The notes beneath the pieces are model-generated. The model saw nothing but the letters and a program-made list of their open reading frames with translations, was not told where the DNA came from and did no database searches. This document shows positions 1 through 8,091 of a DNA stretch of 23,223 bases, one piece after another. The first letter of the stretch is position 1, and each line of letters opens with the position of its first letter. A program made the position numbers and the translations under genes. The DNA is from CAZCFB01 sp964511535. GTDB taxonomy: Bacteria > Myxococcota_A > Polyangia > GCA-2747355 > CAZCFB01. The stretch is taken from positions 1 to 23,223 of the forward strand of contig CAZEFW010000156.1 of assembly GCA_964511535.1 (NCBI GenBank), written 5' to 3'.

Positions 1-16
1 CCATGACTCCATCCTC

Positions 17-178
17 TCAACTTATGGAGCCTCCGGAAATCCCGGCACGGTTCACACTCTTGGAGCAGGACTTGCCGACGGTCTGCTCCGCGGTGAGCGC
101 GTCATCCCCGCACGCGGCGAGGCCGAGCAGCGCTGCCAGGGCGATGACGAGCTGCAGCTTTGAGTTGAACCGCGTCAT
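17..178 (-). CDS. small lipoprotein of unknown function (53 aa)
   Basis: This short reading frame encodes 53 residues: an N-terminal region with basic residues, a hydrophobic stretch and the lipobox LAAC with Cys23, then about 30 polar residues. By that signal it is a signal-peptidase-II lipoprotein, with Gly after the Cys. The start is fixed by a GGAGG ribosome-binding site 7 bases ahead of the ATG. It lies 59 bases downstream of the NlpC/P60-like gene in the same direction, so it may be the last seen gene of that operon. I recognise no family. The mature part has two Cys counting the lipidated one. It could be a full small lipoprotein or the front of a longer one cut by a frameshift. Just past its stop, an ATG at base 4 preceded by GAGG hints that another gene starts at the window edge. 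Confidence 0.6.
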   Translation of the reverse strand: MTRFNSKLQLVIALAALLGLAACGDDALTAEQTVGKSCSKSVNRAGISGGSIS

Positions 179-237
179 ATTCGATCCTCCATTCAGTTTT
201 GCGTAAGTATTGTGGAGTCAGGGCCGGGGAGCAAGCC

Positions 238-1599
238 TCAGGATTGGCCGCGCCGGCGGGCCAGCATCAGCAGCAGGACACCCAGCAGGCATGTGGCGCC
301 AGCGAACGGTGCCGACGCGCCGCCGCTCACCGAGCACCCCTCCGCGGAGGTGAACTCAGGCGGCGGAGCGGCCGCGTCCGCCTTGCCCTTGTTGCCTCCC
401 CCCGTGTCGGGGGCCGGGGTGGCGCCGCTGCGATCCGGGGACGGGCCCACGCCGCTCCCGTCGGGCTTGCCTTTGCCGCAGACGTTGTCCTCGTCGGTCT
501 TGCCGTCGCAGTCGTTGTCCTTGCCGTCGCAGGTCTCCTTGGCGAGCACGTCGGTCAGGACGCTGGCGCGCAGGTCGCCGCCGTTCTGCTTCTGGTAGCC
601 CTTGGTGTTGGTGGCCTTGGTGCCCCAGTCGCTCTTGCCGTAGTAGCCGTCGACGTTGGAGATCCAGGCTCGCACCTCCGGGTGGTCCGCCACGCCGTGG
701 CTGAACCTGGCCGCCTTGACCCGCAGCTTGATCCGCTTGGTCTCGTTGATGGACAGCGCGCTGAGCCACAGCTCGAACGCCTTGCCCGGGTTGCTGTGGG
801 GGATCTTCTGCATGCCGTCGGTGTCGTTGAGGATGAACTTCCCGCCCGCCTTCCAGTCGGTGTAGATGTTCCACTTGACGGCCTTGACATGCGGCTCGCC
901 CAGCCAGAGCTTGACCTTGACGTTCTTGGCCACGGCGGTGCCGCTGTTCTTCAGGTGCACATGGACCTCGGTCTCCTGGCCCACCCACCAGTCGAAGATC
1001 CCCTTGCTCTTGCCCCGCTGGCACAGGTCGCGCTGCTGGCTCGTGATGGTCTGCACTGCGGCGCTGATGGTCATCAAGGGGTAGGTGGCCGGGGTGGTGC
1101 CGCTCTTGAGCCGGTGGCGCTGGCGCGCCTTGTACGACGAGGAGACGGTCTTGGTGCGGTGGACGATGCCGTAGGCCGTGCCCCGTGCCTCGTAGACCTG
1201 CGCCGCGCCCCACTTGTCGCCGGAGTAGTAGATCACGATGTGGCCCTTGCCGCTGGCCCGGTAGTTCAGGGCGTCCCCCTTCTGCAGAGCGCTGCGGCTG
1301 ATGTGGGTCCAGTGCGTGGTGCCAGTGTCGAAGGTGGCCGTGGTGTAGTAGTGCGGCAGGCAGTCGGTGTACTTGGACGCCTTCGGGATCTGCCAGCACT
1401 TGGTGACGTAGCCGGAGCAGTCCGCACCCTTCCAGCTCTTGTTGTTCGGATCCCAGCAGGTGCCGCCCCAGACATACTTGCAGCCCACGCCGGTCTTGGC
1501 GTGCTTGATGATCTCATCGCGGGTGATCTCGGGGCACAGGGCCGACGCGGGCAGGGGCAGCAGGAGCAAGGCAGCGGCGGTGAGCAGGGCGCGGGTCAT
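238..1599 (-). CDS. secreted NlpC/P60-like hydrolase with CARDB-like, MopE-type and MYXO-CTERM regions
   Basis: The 453-residue protein begins with a Sec signal peptide (residues 1-20, ending ASA). Residues about 25-140 look like an NlpC/P60 papain-like fold: YVWGG near 42, ADCSGYV with candidate nucleophile Cys61, GHIVIYY with His120, and Glu137 as a possible third polar residue. Such enzymes usually cut peptidoglycan stem peptides. Residues about 205-300 resemble a CARDB-type beta-sandwich. Residues 357-370 carry the Asp-rich CDGKDNDCDGKTDE motif of the MopE type, possibly metal-binding. A Pro/Asp/Gly linker leads to a MYXO-CTERM tail (422-453: GCS, a hydrophobic helix, ARRR), which in Myxococcota directs C-terminal processing and surface anchoring. 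The start has GGAGG 7 bases upstream and overlaps the stop of the preceding gene as ATGA, so the two are probably translationally coupled. The exact bond cut is unknown. Confidence 0.85.
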   Translation of the reverse strand: MTRALLTAAALLLLPLPASALCPEITRDEIIKHAKTGVGCKYVWGGTCWDPNNKSWKGADCSGYVTKCWQIPKASKYTDCLPHYYTTATFDTGTTHWTHISRSALQKGDALNYRASGKGHIVIYYSGDKWGAAQVYEARGTAYGIVHRTKTVSSSYKARQRHRLKSGTTPATYPLMTISAAVQTITSQQRDLCQRGKSKGIFDWWVGQETEVHVHLKNSGTAVAKNVKVKLWLGEPHVKAVKWNIYTDWKAGGKFILNDTDGMQKIPHSNPGKAFELWLSALSINETKRIKLRVKAARFSHGVADHPEVRAWISNVDGYYGKSDWGTKATNTKGYQKQNGGDLRASVLTDVLAKETCDGKDNDCDGKTDEDNVCGKGKPDGSGVGPSPDRSGATPAPDTGGGNKGKADAAAPPPEFTSAEGCSVSGGASAPFAGATCLLGVLLLMLARRRGQS

Positions 1600-2585
1600 G
1601 GGCGCACCTCCCGGCCGGCAGGCATCCGCCAGCGCCGCACCGTCACCCCCTGCTCCGTGGTGTGCAGCTGGTACAGCGCGCCGCCGGGGCCCGCCGCCAG
1701 GTAGTTGTTCATGTCCGTGGCCTGGTGCAGGGCCAGCTCCACGGTGAGCGCCGGTGCGCCGGGGCGCCAGACCACGGCCACCCGGCGGGTGTCATGCTCG
1801 CCGCGTCGCAGGGTCAGGCCGAGGGCGACCATGCCGTCGCTGCCGCTGGTCAGGGCCTCCAGGCCGGCCAGGGCCTCGCCCGCGCCCGGGCTCACCTGCA
1901 GCAGCCGGTAGGTAGTCTGTCCGGGGATCACCCCCATGACGAAAGCGGCGCCCTCACGCAGGGCGGCGGCCAGGTGGTGTCCGCTGGTGCCACCGCGGGG
2001 GCGGCCCAGCACCACGACGGGGTCTCCCTCGGGCAATACGCGGGTGACCCGGGCGTGGGCGTGCTCCAGCCACAGCGCGCCTCGCGCCGCGAACAGGCCG
2101 GTCACCGGCTCGTCGCCGGGGGCGAAGGTGAGTAAGCGGCGGGGGCCCCGCGTCGTCAGCAGGTCCAGGCTGTGGCCCGCGGTGTCGGGGCGGTAGCTCA
2201 GCGCCCACACCTTGCCCTCGGCCAGGGCGATGTGCTCCGCGGTCTCGGCCTCCAGGGCCAGCGGCTTCAACAAGCGGCCGTCGGGCGAGAACCGCTGAAC
2301 GCGCCGGTTCACCTGATCCAGCAGGTGGATCACCCCCGCCTGATCAACGGCGATGTCCATGGGCCCCGGGCGGCTCGCCTCGTCGCGCTTGCCCAGCTGC
2401 TTGGGGCCGTCGCCCCAGCTGGCCCGCAGCACCACCACGGCGTCGGCCAGGGTCAGATCCGCGCGCGCCCTCACCTGGTGGGTCAGGGGGCGGTCCGCTG
2501 TGCGGCTCGCGGGGGCGGCGGTGGGCCCCGGATCGGGGCAGCCCGCGGCCATCAGCAGGGCGGGCAGAAGGTATGAAGCTCTCAT
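1596..2585 (-). CDS. NHL/beta-propeller-like lipoprotein
   Basis: This 329-residue protein starts with a short signal and the lipobox AAGC (Cys16, then Pro), so it should be anchored in the envelope. Residues about 74-110 read like an NHL repeat (GPMDIAVDQAGVIHLLD, then VQRFSPDGRLL), and later segments alternate short beta-like stretches with Gly/Asp turns, as in a propeller. I see no catalytic motif; a binding or scaffold role is an inference. The start has GGGAG 5 bases ahead of the ATG. The gene begins 28 bases after the preceding small lipoprotein gene and its TGA overlaps the ATG of the NlpC/P60-like gene, so the three are probably one transcript. An alternative reading is another low-similarity propeller family. 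Confidence 0.75.
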   Translation of the reverse strand: MRASYLLPALLMAAGCPDPGPTAAPASRTADRPLTHQVRARADLTLADAVVVLRASWGDGPKQLGKRDEASRPGPMDIAVDQAGVIHLLDQVNRRVQRFSPDGRLLKPLALEAETAEHIALAEGKVWALSYRPDTAGHSLDLLTTRGPRRLLTFAPGDEPVTGLFAARGALWLEHAHARVTRVLPEGDPVVVLGRPRGGTSGHHLAAALREGAAFVMGVIPGQTTYRLLQVSPGAGEALAGLEALTSGSDGMVALGLTLRRGEHDTRRVAVVWRPGAPALTVELALHQATDMNNYLAAGPGGALYQLHTTEQGVTVRRWRMPAGREVRP

Positions 2586-2613
2586 GGGGACTCCCGGTTG
2601 CCCCCCAATGGTA

Positions 2614-3093
2614 TCACCAGAGGCGCAGCACGAAAGCGATTGTGTAGTTGAACTGCTGGCCCGCCTTGACCGAGAAGCCGCCCAGCGAGAAGAACACCGG
2701 ATCCCCCTTGTCGGGCAGCGGGGAGGTGATGACCATGTTGCTGTTGTCGTCGAGGAAGGCGCCCATGTAGAGCTGGGGCTTGACCGGGATCCCGGCGGCC
2801 GTGAAGGTCGTGCCGTTGCGGGCCCCCTTCACCGTGCCGGCCCGCAGGGGTGGCGAGCCGGCGAAGTTTGAGATCGGCTTGTCCCACAGGCCCCAGTACA
2901 GGTTCCCTGCGCAGTCCTTGTTGGGATCCCCCTTGGTGCATGTGAGGGTGGCTCCGGGGAGCACCGAGACCGTGCCCTTGAGGGTGAAGGTGTTGTCCAC
3001 GGCGCCGTCAGCGGGGCGCTCCTTGCCGTCCACGCAGCCAGCGAGCCATGCCGCCGTCAGGCAGACCAGGATGATTTTCGGCGCCGCCGCCAT
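2614..3093 (-). CDS. small envelope lipoprotein, family not recognised (159 aa)
   Basis: The protein has a clear lipoprotein signal with lipobox LAGC (Cys20, followed by Val-Asp). The mature part of about 140 residues looks all-beta: it opens with FTLKGTVSV, holds two further Cys near the TLTCTKGDPNKDC segment that could form a disulfide, and ends in an aromatic-rich strand. I recognise no family; the shape suits a transthyretin- or Ig-like small domain but nothing proves it. The start is supported by AAGGAG 5 bases ahead of the ATG. It is the first gene of the minus-strand run and is separated by 56 bases from the divergent amidase gene, so the two transcripts probably share a control region. 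Confidence 0.75.
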   Translation of the reverse strand: MAAAPKIILVCLTAAWLAGCVDGKERPADGAVDNTFTLKGTVSVLPGATLTCTKGDPNKDCAGNLYWGLWDKPISNFAGSPPLRAGTVKGARNGTTFTAAGIPVKPQLYMGAFLDDNSNMVITSPLPDKGDPVFFSLGGFSVKAGQQFNYTIAFVLRLW

Positions 3094-3149
3094 GCTTGCT
3101 CCTTGCCGTGGGGGTCCTGATGATCTTTATATCAGAGGTTGGAGTCGTG
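3094..3149. promoter_or_regulatory. divergent control region between the small lipoprotein and amidase genes
   Basis: These 56 bases separate two genes read outwards. For the plus-strand amidase gene, TTGCCG (3103-3108) and TATATC (3128-3133) could serve as -35 and -10, but the 19-base spacing and poor matches make this weak. GGAG at 3141-3144 is the ribosome-binding site for the ATG at 3150. No clear promoter for the minus-strand gene was found by eye. Confidence 0.3.
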
Positions 3150-6008
3150 ATGAGATCGCGGTCGATGTCCCGCCATAAAACCGTAGCCGTAGCCGTGGCC
3201 GTGGCCGTGGCCGGAGCATTCGCTCCCGCTCCAGCGGAGGCCTACCCCACGGAGTACGAATCCGAAGAGGAGGCCACCGGCCACGCCCCGGCGGACCTGC
3301 CCCTGCGCCCGGTCCCTCCGCGCCTGCACGAGCAGCGCGGCCCCCAGCGCGCGCCCATCGTGCGACGGCTGTGGCGTGAGGATGACGGCGGGCCGCGTCC
3401 CCTGAAGGGATCGCTGACCGGCGCCTCGATCTACCTCAGCCCGGGCCACGGCTGGACCTACTCATCCGGCTCATGGGGCACCCAGCGGCCCAACCTGTTC
3501 TCCATCGTGGAGGACCTCTCCAACGCCGACGCCATCGGGCAGTACCTCGTGCCATTGCTGCTCAACGCCGGGGCCCTCGTGGTGCCGGTGCGTGAGATCG
3601 ACCAGCAGACCGAGATGGTGATCCTGGACAACGACGACGGCGCCAAGCTGCCCAAGCGCGGCAAGTACAGCGAGAGCGGCAACACCTCCCTGATCAGCAC
3701 CTCCAGCCTCAAGGCCTGGGGACACCCGACCCTGCCCATGACCGGCTCGGTCAACCCGTTCGCCCTCGGGTCCAACCGGCTGATCAAGACCAGCGCCACG
3801 GAGACGGCCCGCGCCACCTTCGCGCTCAACGTGCCGGCCGACGGCCACTACCACGTGTACATCTCCTTCTCCATGTACAAGGCGCGCCCCACCGACGCGC
3901 GGTTCAAGGTGGTCCACCCGGGGGGCACCACCACCTTCCTGGTGAACCAGCGCCGCCACGGCGGCACCTGGGTGCTGCTGGGCCGGTTCTATTTTCAGAA
4001 GGGCACCAACGAGAAGCGGGGCGCGGTGGTGGTGAGCAACCAGTCGGCCGACAGCGGCAGCTACCTGTCGGTGGACGCGGTGCGCCTGGGCGGCGGCCTC
4101 GGGCTCATGGACAGGGGCGGCGGCGTGTCCAGCTTCTCCCGGGCCGACGAGTGCAGCCGCTACCACGCCCAGTTCGCCGGCGCCCCCACCTCCGTGTACA
4201 ACTACTCCACCTCCAGCGACCGCACCGACGACGTGGGCACGCGCTCGCGCTTCGCCGACTGGGTGCACGCCCCCGGCGAGCCGGCGATCTACTTCTCGCA
4301 CCACAGCAACGCCGGCGGCGGGCAGGGCACATCGTCGTTCATCTACGGGCCGAACAAGCCGAACGGCACGTACCAGCCCACCTCCACCACCATCGCCCTG
4401 GGCGGCGAGAAGCTGGTCAAGGCGGTGCACCCGCAGATCGTCTCGGACATCCGCGCCGCGTGGGACCCGAACTGGAAGGACCGCAAGATGCAGAGCGCCT
4501 ACTTCGGCGAGCTGTCCAACTCGCACCAGGACGAGATGGCCTCCATGCTGCTGGAGATCGCGTTCCATGACCTGAAGGCCGACACCGACGCCCTGAAGGA
4601 GACCGCCTTCCGCCGCCTGTACGCCCGCTCCATCTACAAGGGGATCAGCAAGTACTTCGCGGACAAGGCGGGCAAGGCGCCGGTCTACCTGCCGGAGCCG
4701 CCGCGGGAGCTGCGCGCCCGGGTCACGGGCAAGGGCCAGGTGACGCTCTCCTGGGCCGCGCCCAAGAGCGGCGGCGTGCTGGGCCACGCGGCCACGAGCT
4801 ACCGGGTGTACCGCGGCAGCCAGGGGTACGCCTTCGACAACGGCGCCGACACCGCCGGCAAGCTGTCGCTGGTGCTCAAGGGGCTCAAGCAAGGCGCGGT
4901 GACCTACCTGCGGGTCACCGCGGTCAACGCCGGCGGTGAGTCGCTGCCCACGCCCACCCTGGCGGTGATGCCGCCTGCCGGGGGGGCCAAGGTCAAGGCG
5001 CTGCTGGTCACCGCGTCGGACCGGGCGGCGGCGGACATGAACCCGCGCATCACCTACAAGAAGATCAACACCGTGGACCGCCTGTTCGCGCCGCGCATCA
5101 ACAGCGGCGACTACCTGGTGCTGCACGGCCGGGCCCTGGCCGGGACGAAGATCGTGGGCTTCGACGCCGCCTCGGGTGACGCGGTGGAGCAGGGGCGGGT
5201 GAACCCGGCCAGCTACGCGCTGGTGATCTGGCAGGCGGGCAGGGGGGTGACCGGGGGCCGGGGGCTCAGCGCCAAGGCGCGGGCTGCCCTGGACAAGGCG
5301 GTCAAGGCGGGGGCCTCGCTGGTCATGAGCGGGGCGAGGATCTCTCGCACCCTGGGCGGGGCCGGCGCCGCCGCGGCAGACAAGGCCTTCCTCGGCAGCG
5401 CGCTGGGGGCGGCCCACGGATCCTCCGCAGCGACCTACACCTCGGTCAGCGCCACCAGCGCCGGGGTGTTCAAGGGGCTGAGCCCCTGGAGCCTGGCCAC
5501 GCTCACCACAGGCCCATACCAGGTGGGCGCGCCCGACTCGCTCAAGGCAGCGGGCGGCGGCGGCCTCGCCGCCCAGTACAAGGCCGGCGTGGGCGCGGCC
5601 ACGCAGCTGAACAAGGCGGGCCGCTGCGGGGTGCTGCTCGGCTTCCCCCTCGAGGGTGTCTTGCCTGCCACGAGGCAGGGCCAGCTCATGGGGCGGCTGG
5701 TGAGCTACTGCCTGGGCGGGACCACGCCGCCCAAGGACGGGTCCGTGCCCAACCCCGACGGCCCGCGCCTCGACGGGGGAGGACCCGCGCCGGACCTGCC
5801 CACCGGCAAGAAGGACGGCAAACTCCCGCACAAGGACGGCCAGCCCCTCCCCGGCGACGGGCCGACGCCGGGCGCGGACAGCGGCGCCCTGGAGCTCATC
5901 CTGTACGGCGGCTGCGGCGTGGGCGGCCCTGGCCGCCCCGGAGCGGGGGCGGCGCTGCTCCTGCTGCTGCTTGGCCTGCTGGTGACACGCCGTCGCTCCG
6001 TCGGGTAA
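3150..6008 (+). CDS. N-acetylmuramoyl-L-alanine amidase with golvesin-like insert, FnIII and MYXO-CTERM
   Basis: The 952-residue protein starts with a signal peptide ending near APAEA (residue 31). The Amidase_3 fold, a zinc enzyme that cuts the MurNAc-L-Ala bond of peptidoglycan, can be followed by its residues: SPGHG with His100, a likely second ligand Glu121, FSHHSNA with His385, and the catalytic Glu469 in LLEIAF. Between the second and third of these, residues about 215-315 form a golvesin-C-terminal-like beta domain, so the catalytic domain is split by an insert. A fibronectin type III domain follows (about 513-605), then an unassigned alpha/beta region (about 612-855), a Pro/Asp/Gly/Lys linker and a MYXO-CTERM tail (920-952, GGCG, Leu-rich helix, RRR). 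The ATG at 3150 was chosen for its GGAG 5 bases upstream and a sensible signal peptide; an in-frame start 18 codons earlier is less likely. The Cys-rich lipoprotein gene follows after 33 bases. Confidence 0.85.
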   Translation: MRSRSMSRHKTVAVAVAVAVAGAFAPAPAEAYPTEYESEEEATGHAPADLPLRPVPPRLHEQRGPQRAPIVRRLWREDDGGPRPLKGSLTGASIYLSPGHGWTYSSGSWGTQRPNLFSIVEDLSNADAIGQYLVPLLLNAGALVVPVREIDQQTEMVILDNDDGAKLPKRGKYSESGNTSLISTSSLKAWGHPTLPMTGSVNPFALGSNRLIKTSATETARATFALNVPADGHYHVYISFSMYKARPTDARFKVVHPGGTTTFLVNQRRHGGTWVLLGRFYFQKGTNEKRGAVVVSNQSADSGSYLSVDAVRLGGGLGLMDRGGGVSSFSRADECSRYHAQFAGAPTSVYNYSTSSDRTDDVGTRSRFADWVHAPGEPAIYFSHHSNAGGGQGTSSFIYGPNKPNGTYQPTSTTIALGGEKLVKAVHPQIVSDIRAAWDPNWKDRKMQSAYFGELSNSHQDEMASMLLEIAFHDLKADTDALKETAFRRLYARSIYKGISKYFADKAGKAPVYLPEPPRELRARVTGKGQVTLSWAAPKSGGVLGHAATSYRVYRGSQGYAFDNGADTAGKLSLVLKGLKQGAVTYLRVTAVNAGGESLPTPTLAVMPPAGGAKVKALLVTASDRAAADMNPRITYKKINTVDRLFAPRINSGDYLVLHGRALAGTKIVGFDAASGDAVEQGRVNPASYALVIWQAGRGVTGGRGLSAKARAALDKAVKAGASLVMSGARISRTLGGAGAAAADKAFLGSALGAAHGSSAATYTSVSATSAGVFKGLSPWSLATLTTGPYQVGAPDSLKAAGGGGLAAQYKAGVGAATQLNKAGRCGVLLGFPLEGVLPATRQGQLMGRLVSYCLGGTTPPKDGSVPNPDGPRLDGGGPAPDLPTGKKDGKLPHKDGQPLPGDGPTPGADSGALELILYGGCGVGGPGRPGAGAALLLLLLGLLVTRRRSVG
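3183..3212 (+). repeat. five hexamer repeats GT[A/G]GCC in the amidase signal peptide
   Basis: Five tandem 6-base units encode alternating Val-Ala in the hydrophobic core of the signal peptide. Copy-number change would lengthen or shorten the core by two residues without shifting the frame. Confidence 0.8.
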
Positions 6009-6041
6009 CATGCCCCAACTGTCCTTCCCGTGGAGCGATTC

Positions 6042-8030
6042 ATGAGGTACCGATCACTGGCCATCCTGGCTGCCGCCCTGCTCCTTGGGGCGTGCTCCGA
6101 CGACGACGGCGGCACGCCAGACGCCGCCCCCCAGCCGGACGCGAAGGTCCTCGACGGGAAGGTCCCGGATCTGGATCAGCCCGACCGCGGCGTCACCGAC
6201 GGCAAGGCCACCGACGGCAAGGCCACCGACGGCAAGGCCACCGACGGCAAGCCGGCCGACCTGACCCGGACTGACGCTGACGGCCTGGGCCCTGACGGCA
6301 AGTCTCCGGACAAGTCGCTGCCCGACAAGGGTTCGGCCGACTTCCCGCCCTACAGCGAGGCAGGCGTGCCCGCCAGCTGTGTCGGCGCCTGCGTCACCAA
6401 GGCCAAGTACCTGTGCGCCAAGGACGCGGCCGGCAAGTGCGTGGAGTGCGCCAAGGACAGCGACTGCAAGTTCAACATCTGGTCCCTGGGCGCCACCTGC
6501 AACCTGAGCTACAACGTCTGCACCTGCGCCAACAGCAGCGACTGCAAGGGCAAGCGCTACGGCTCCCGCTGCGACACCACGCACCAGATGTGCGGCTGCA
6601 GCAAGGACAGCGAGTGCCCCTCGGGCAATGTGTGCGGCGGCACCCTCTATGGCGCCAAGGTGTGCAAGCCGGGCTGCAAGGGCGACGGCGACTGCGCGGG
6701 CACCTCCACGCCGCGGTGCCAGCTCAAGACCGGCAGGTGCGTCAAGTGCGTGTCCAACGCCGACTGCGCCAGCACGAGCGCGCCCTTCTGCGGCACCGCC
6801 GGCGTGTGCGGTCCGTGCGACAAGGACTCGCTGTGCGGCAGCTCCACCGACGGCGCCAGGTGCGACCTGGCCCGGGCGGCCTGCTCCTGCCAGGCCGACG
6901 CTGACTGCAAGGCCCACGCCTGGGGCAACAAGTGCCGCAGCTACACCATCTCCGGCGTGTCGACCAAGCTGTGCCGCTGCGATGCCGACAGCGCGTGCGC
7001 CAGCAACGACAACGGCCCCACCTGCAACAAGTCCTACGCCAAGTGCACCTGCGCCAAGGACGCGGACTGCACCTCCTCGAAGACCGCCACCCTGTGCAAC
7101 CCGCCCTACCTCAACGCCGCCTACAGGCACTGCCAGGCCCCCTGCGCCGCCGACAAGGACTGCAAGAGCTCCACCCTGCCGCGCTGCGTGGCCAAGCGAT
7201 GCGAACAGTGCGCGGCCGACGCTGATTGCAAGACCGGCACCAGCCCGTTCTGCGTCAAGGGCAAGTGCGCCGCGTGCAAGAGCAACGCGGACTGCGCCGG
7301 GACCACCCCGGTGTGCGACGCCGCCAGCGGCAAGTGCGTACAGTGCGCCGCCAACGGCGACTGCGCGACCAACCCCCACGGCGGGCTGTGCGACACCGCC
7401 AAGAAGATCTGCACCTGCAAGGCGAGCACCGACTGCCACAAGTTCGCCTTCGGCACCAAGTGCGACACCAAGAGCTACGGCCGCTGCATCTGCACCGACG
7501 CCGCGTCGTGCAAGGGCAGCGCCTCCGGCCCCGCCTGCGACACCTCCAGCCACAAGTGCGGCTGCGCCAAGGACGCGGACTGTACGGTGGATCCGAAGCA
7601 GAACAAGTGCCTGGCCACCACGCCAGGAGCCAAGACCAAGGCGTGCCAGGCGCCGTGCAAGACCGGCGCCGACTGCGCGGCCAACACCACGCGCAAGGCC
7701 TGCCTGAGCAGCGGGATCTGCGGCGGCTGCGCCAAGGCCGCCGACTGCGTTTCCCTCTACAACTACACCTGGCGCAAGCTGTGCGACACCAACAGCCGCT
7801 GCGTGGAGTGCCTCAAGGACAGCGACTGCGGGATCGGATCCCTGGGCAACAAGTGCAACCCGACCACCAGCAACTGCGCCTGCGCCGCCGCAGCCGATTG
7901 CACCACCAACGCAAACGGCAAGCTGTGCGACCCCACCTGGCTGGTGTGCTCCTGCGCCAAGGATTCAGACTGCCCGACAGGCAAGAAGTGTAGCGGTTCC
8001 ACGTCCTTCGGCGCCAAGCGCTGCTCCTGA
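6042..8030 (+). CDS. Cys-rich repeat lipoprotein
   Basis: This 662-residue protein has a lipoprotein signal (lipobox LGAC, Cys18, then Ser and three Asp) and a disordered Asp/Pro/Gly/Lys linker to about residue 110 with nearly four TDGKA repeats. The remainder is built of about 21 short Cys modules of the form C-x5-C with an acidic step such as CAKDSDC, alternating with other Cys pairs. This is like the Dickkopf-type Cys-rich repeats common in predicted myxobacterial surface proteins. It is probably a disulfide-rich rod outside the cell; its ligand is unknown. The ATG at 6042 has GGAG 6 bases upstream; a GTG four codons earlier overlaps that site and is less likely. It sits 33 bases after the amidase gene in the same direction and may share its transcript. 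A TAACAT hexamer at the amidase stop could be a weak internal -10. Confidence 0.85.
   Translation: MRYRSLAILAAALLLGACSDDDGGTPDAAPQPDAKVLDGKVPDLDQPDRGVTDGKATDGKATDGKATDGKPADLTRTDADGLGPDGKSPDKSLPDKGSADFPPYSEAGVPASCVGACVTKAKYLCAKDAAGKCVECAKDSDCKFNIWSLGATCNLSYNVCTCANSSDCKGKRYGSRCDTTHQMCGCSKDSECPSGNVCGGTLYGAKVCKPGCKGDGDCAGTSTPRCQLKTGRCVKCVSNADCASTSAPFCGTAGVCGPCDKDSLCGSSTDGARCDLARAACSCQADADCKAHAWGNKCRSYTISGVSTKLCRCDADSACASNDNGPTCNKSYAKCTCAKDADCTSSKTATLCNPPYLNAAYRHCQAPCAADKDCKSSTLPRCVAKRCEQCAADADCKTGTSPFCVKGKCAACKSNADCAGTTPVCDAASGKCVQCAANGDCATNPHGGLCDTAKKICTCKASTDCHKFAFGTKCDTKSYGRCICTDAASCKGSASGPACDTSSHKCGCAKDADCTVDPKQNKCLATTPGAKTKACQAPCKTGADCAANTTRKACLSSGICGGCAKAADCVSLYNYTWRKLCDTNSRCVECLKDSDCGIGSLGNKCNPTTSNCACAAAADCTTNANGKLCDPTWLVCSCAKDSDCPTGKKCSGSTSFGAKRCS
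6195..6251 (+). repeat. 15-base tandem repeat, 3.8 perfect copies
   Basis: The unit ACCGACGGCAAGGCC occurs three times in full (6195, 6210, 6225), then for 12 bases more. It encodes TDGKA in the linker next to the lipid anchor. The exact identity suggests recent slippage or conversion, and changes in copy number would keep the frame. Confidence 0.9.
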
Positions 8031-8047
8031 CGACGTCGCCCGAGGAA

Positions 8048-8077
8048 TTACCTGCACCGGGGGGCGCGTGGTATTAT
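8048..8077 (+). promoter_or_regulatory. probable extended -10 promoter for the spermidine-synthase-like gene
   Basis: TATTAT (8072-8077) differs from the sigma-70 -10 consensus by one base and is preceded by TG one base away (8069-8070), the extended -10 form. A weak -35, TTACCT (8048-8053), lies 18 bases upstream. Transcription would start near 8084, only about 8 bases before the ATG at 8092. Confidence 0.45.
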
Positions 8078-8091
8078 CGGGCATCAAGACC

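Noticed and set aside
1..4. Start of a further minus-strand gene at the window edge
   Set aside because: An ATG preceded by GAGG is visible but no coding sequence can be read, so it is not listed as a gene.
17..178. Colicin-type lysis peptide
   Set aside because: Small lipoprotein size fits, but there is no bacteriocin or immunity gene nearby and its setting is an envelope-protein operon.
199..1704. Plus-strand open frame across the NlpC/P60-like gene
   Set aside because: Ala/Val/Gly/Leu-rich shadow frame; the minus strand has a signal peptide, catalytic motif and MYXO-CTERM tail.
3471..6011. Long open frame antisense to the amidase gene
   Set aside because: It is Arg/Gly/His/Val-rich with no recognisable domain, and lies fully opposite a gene with catalytic motifs; this is normal in GC-rich DNA.
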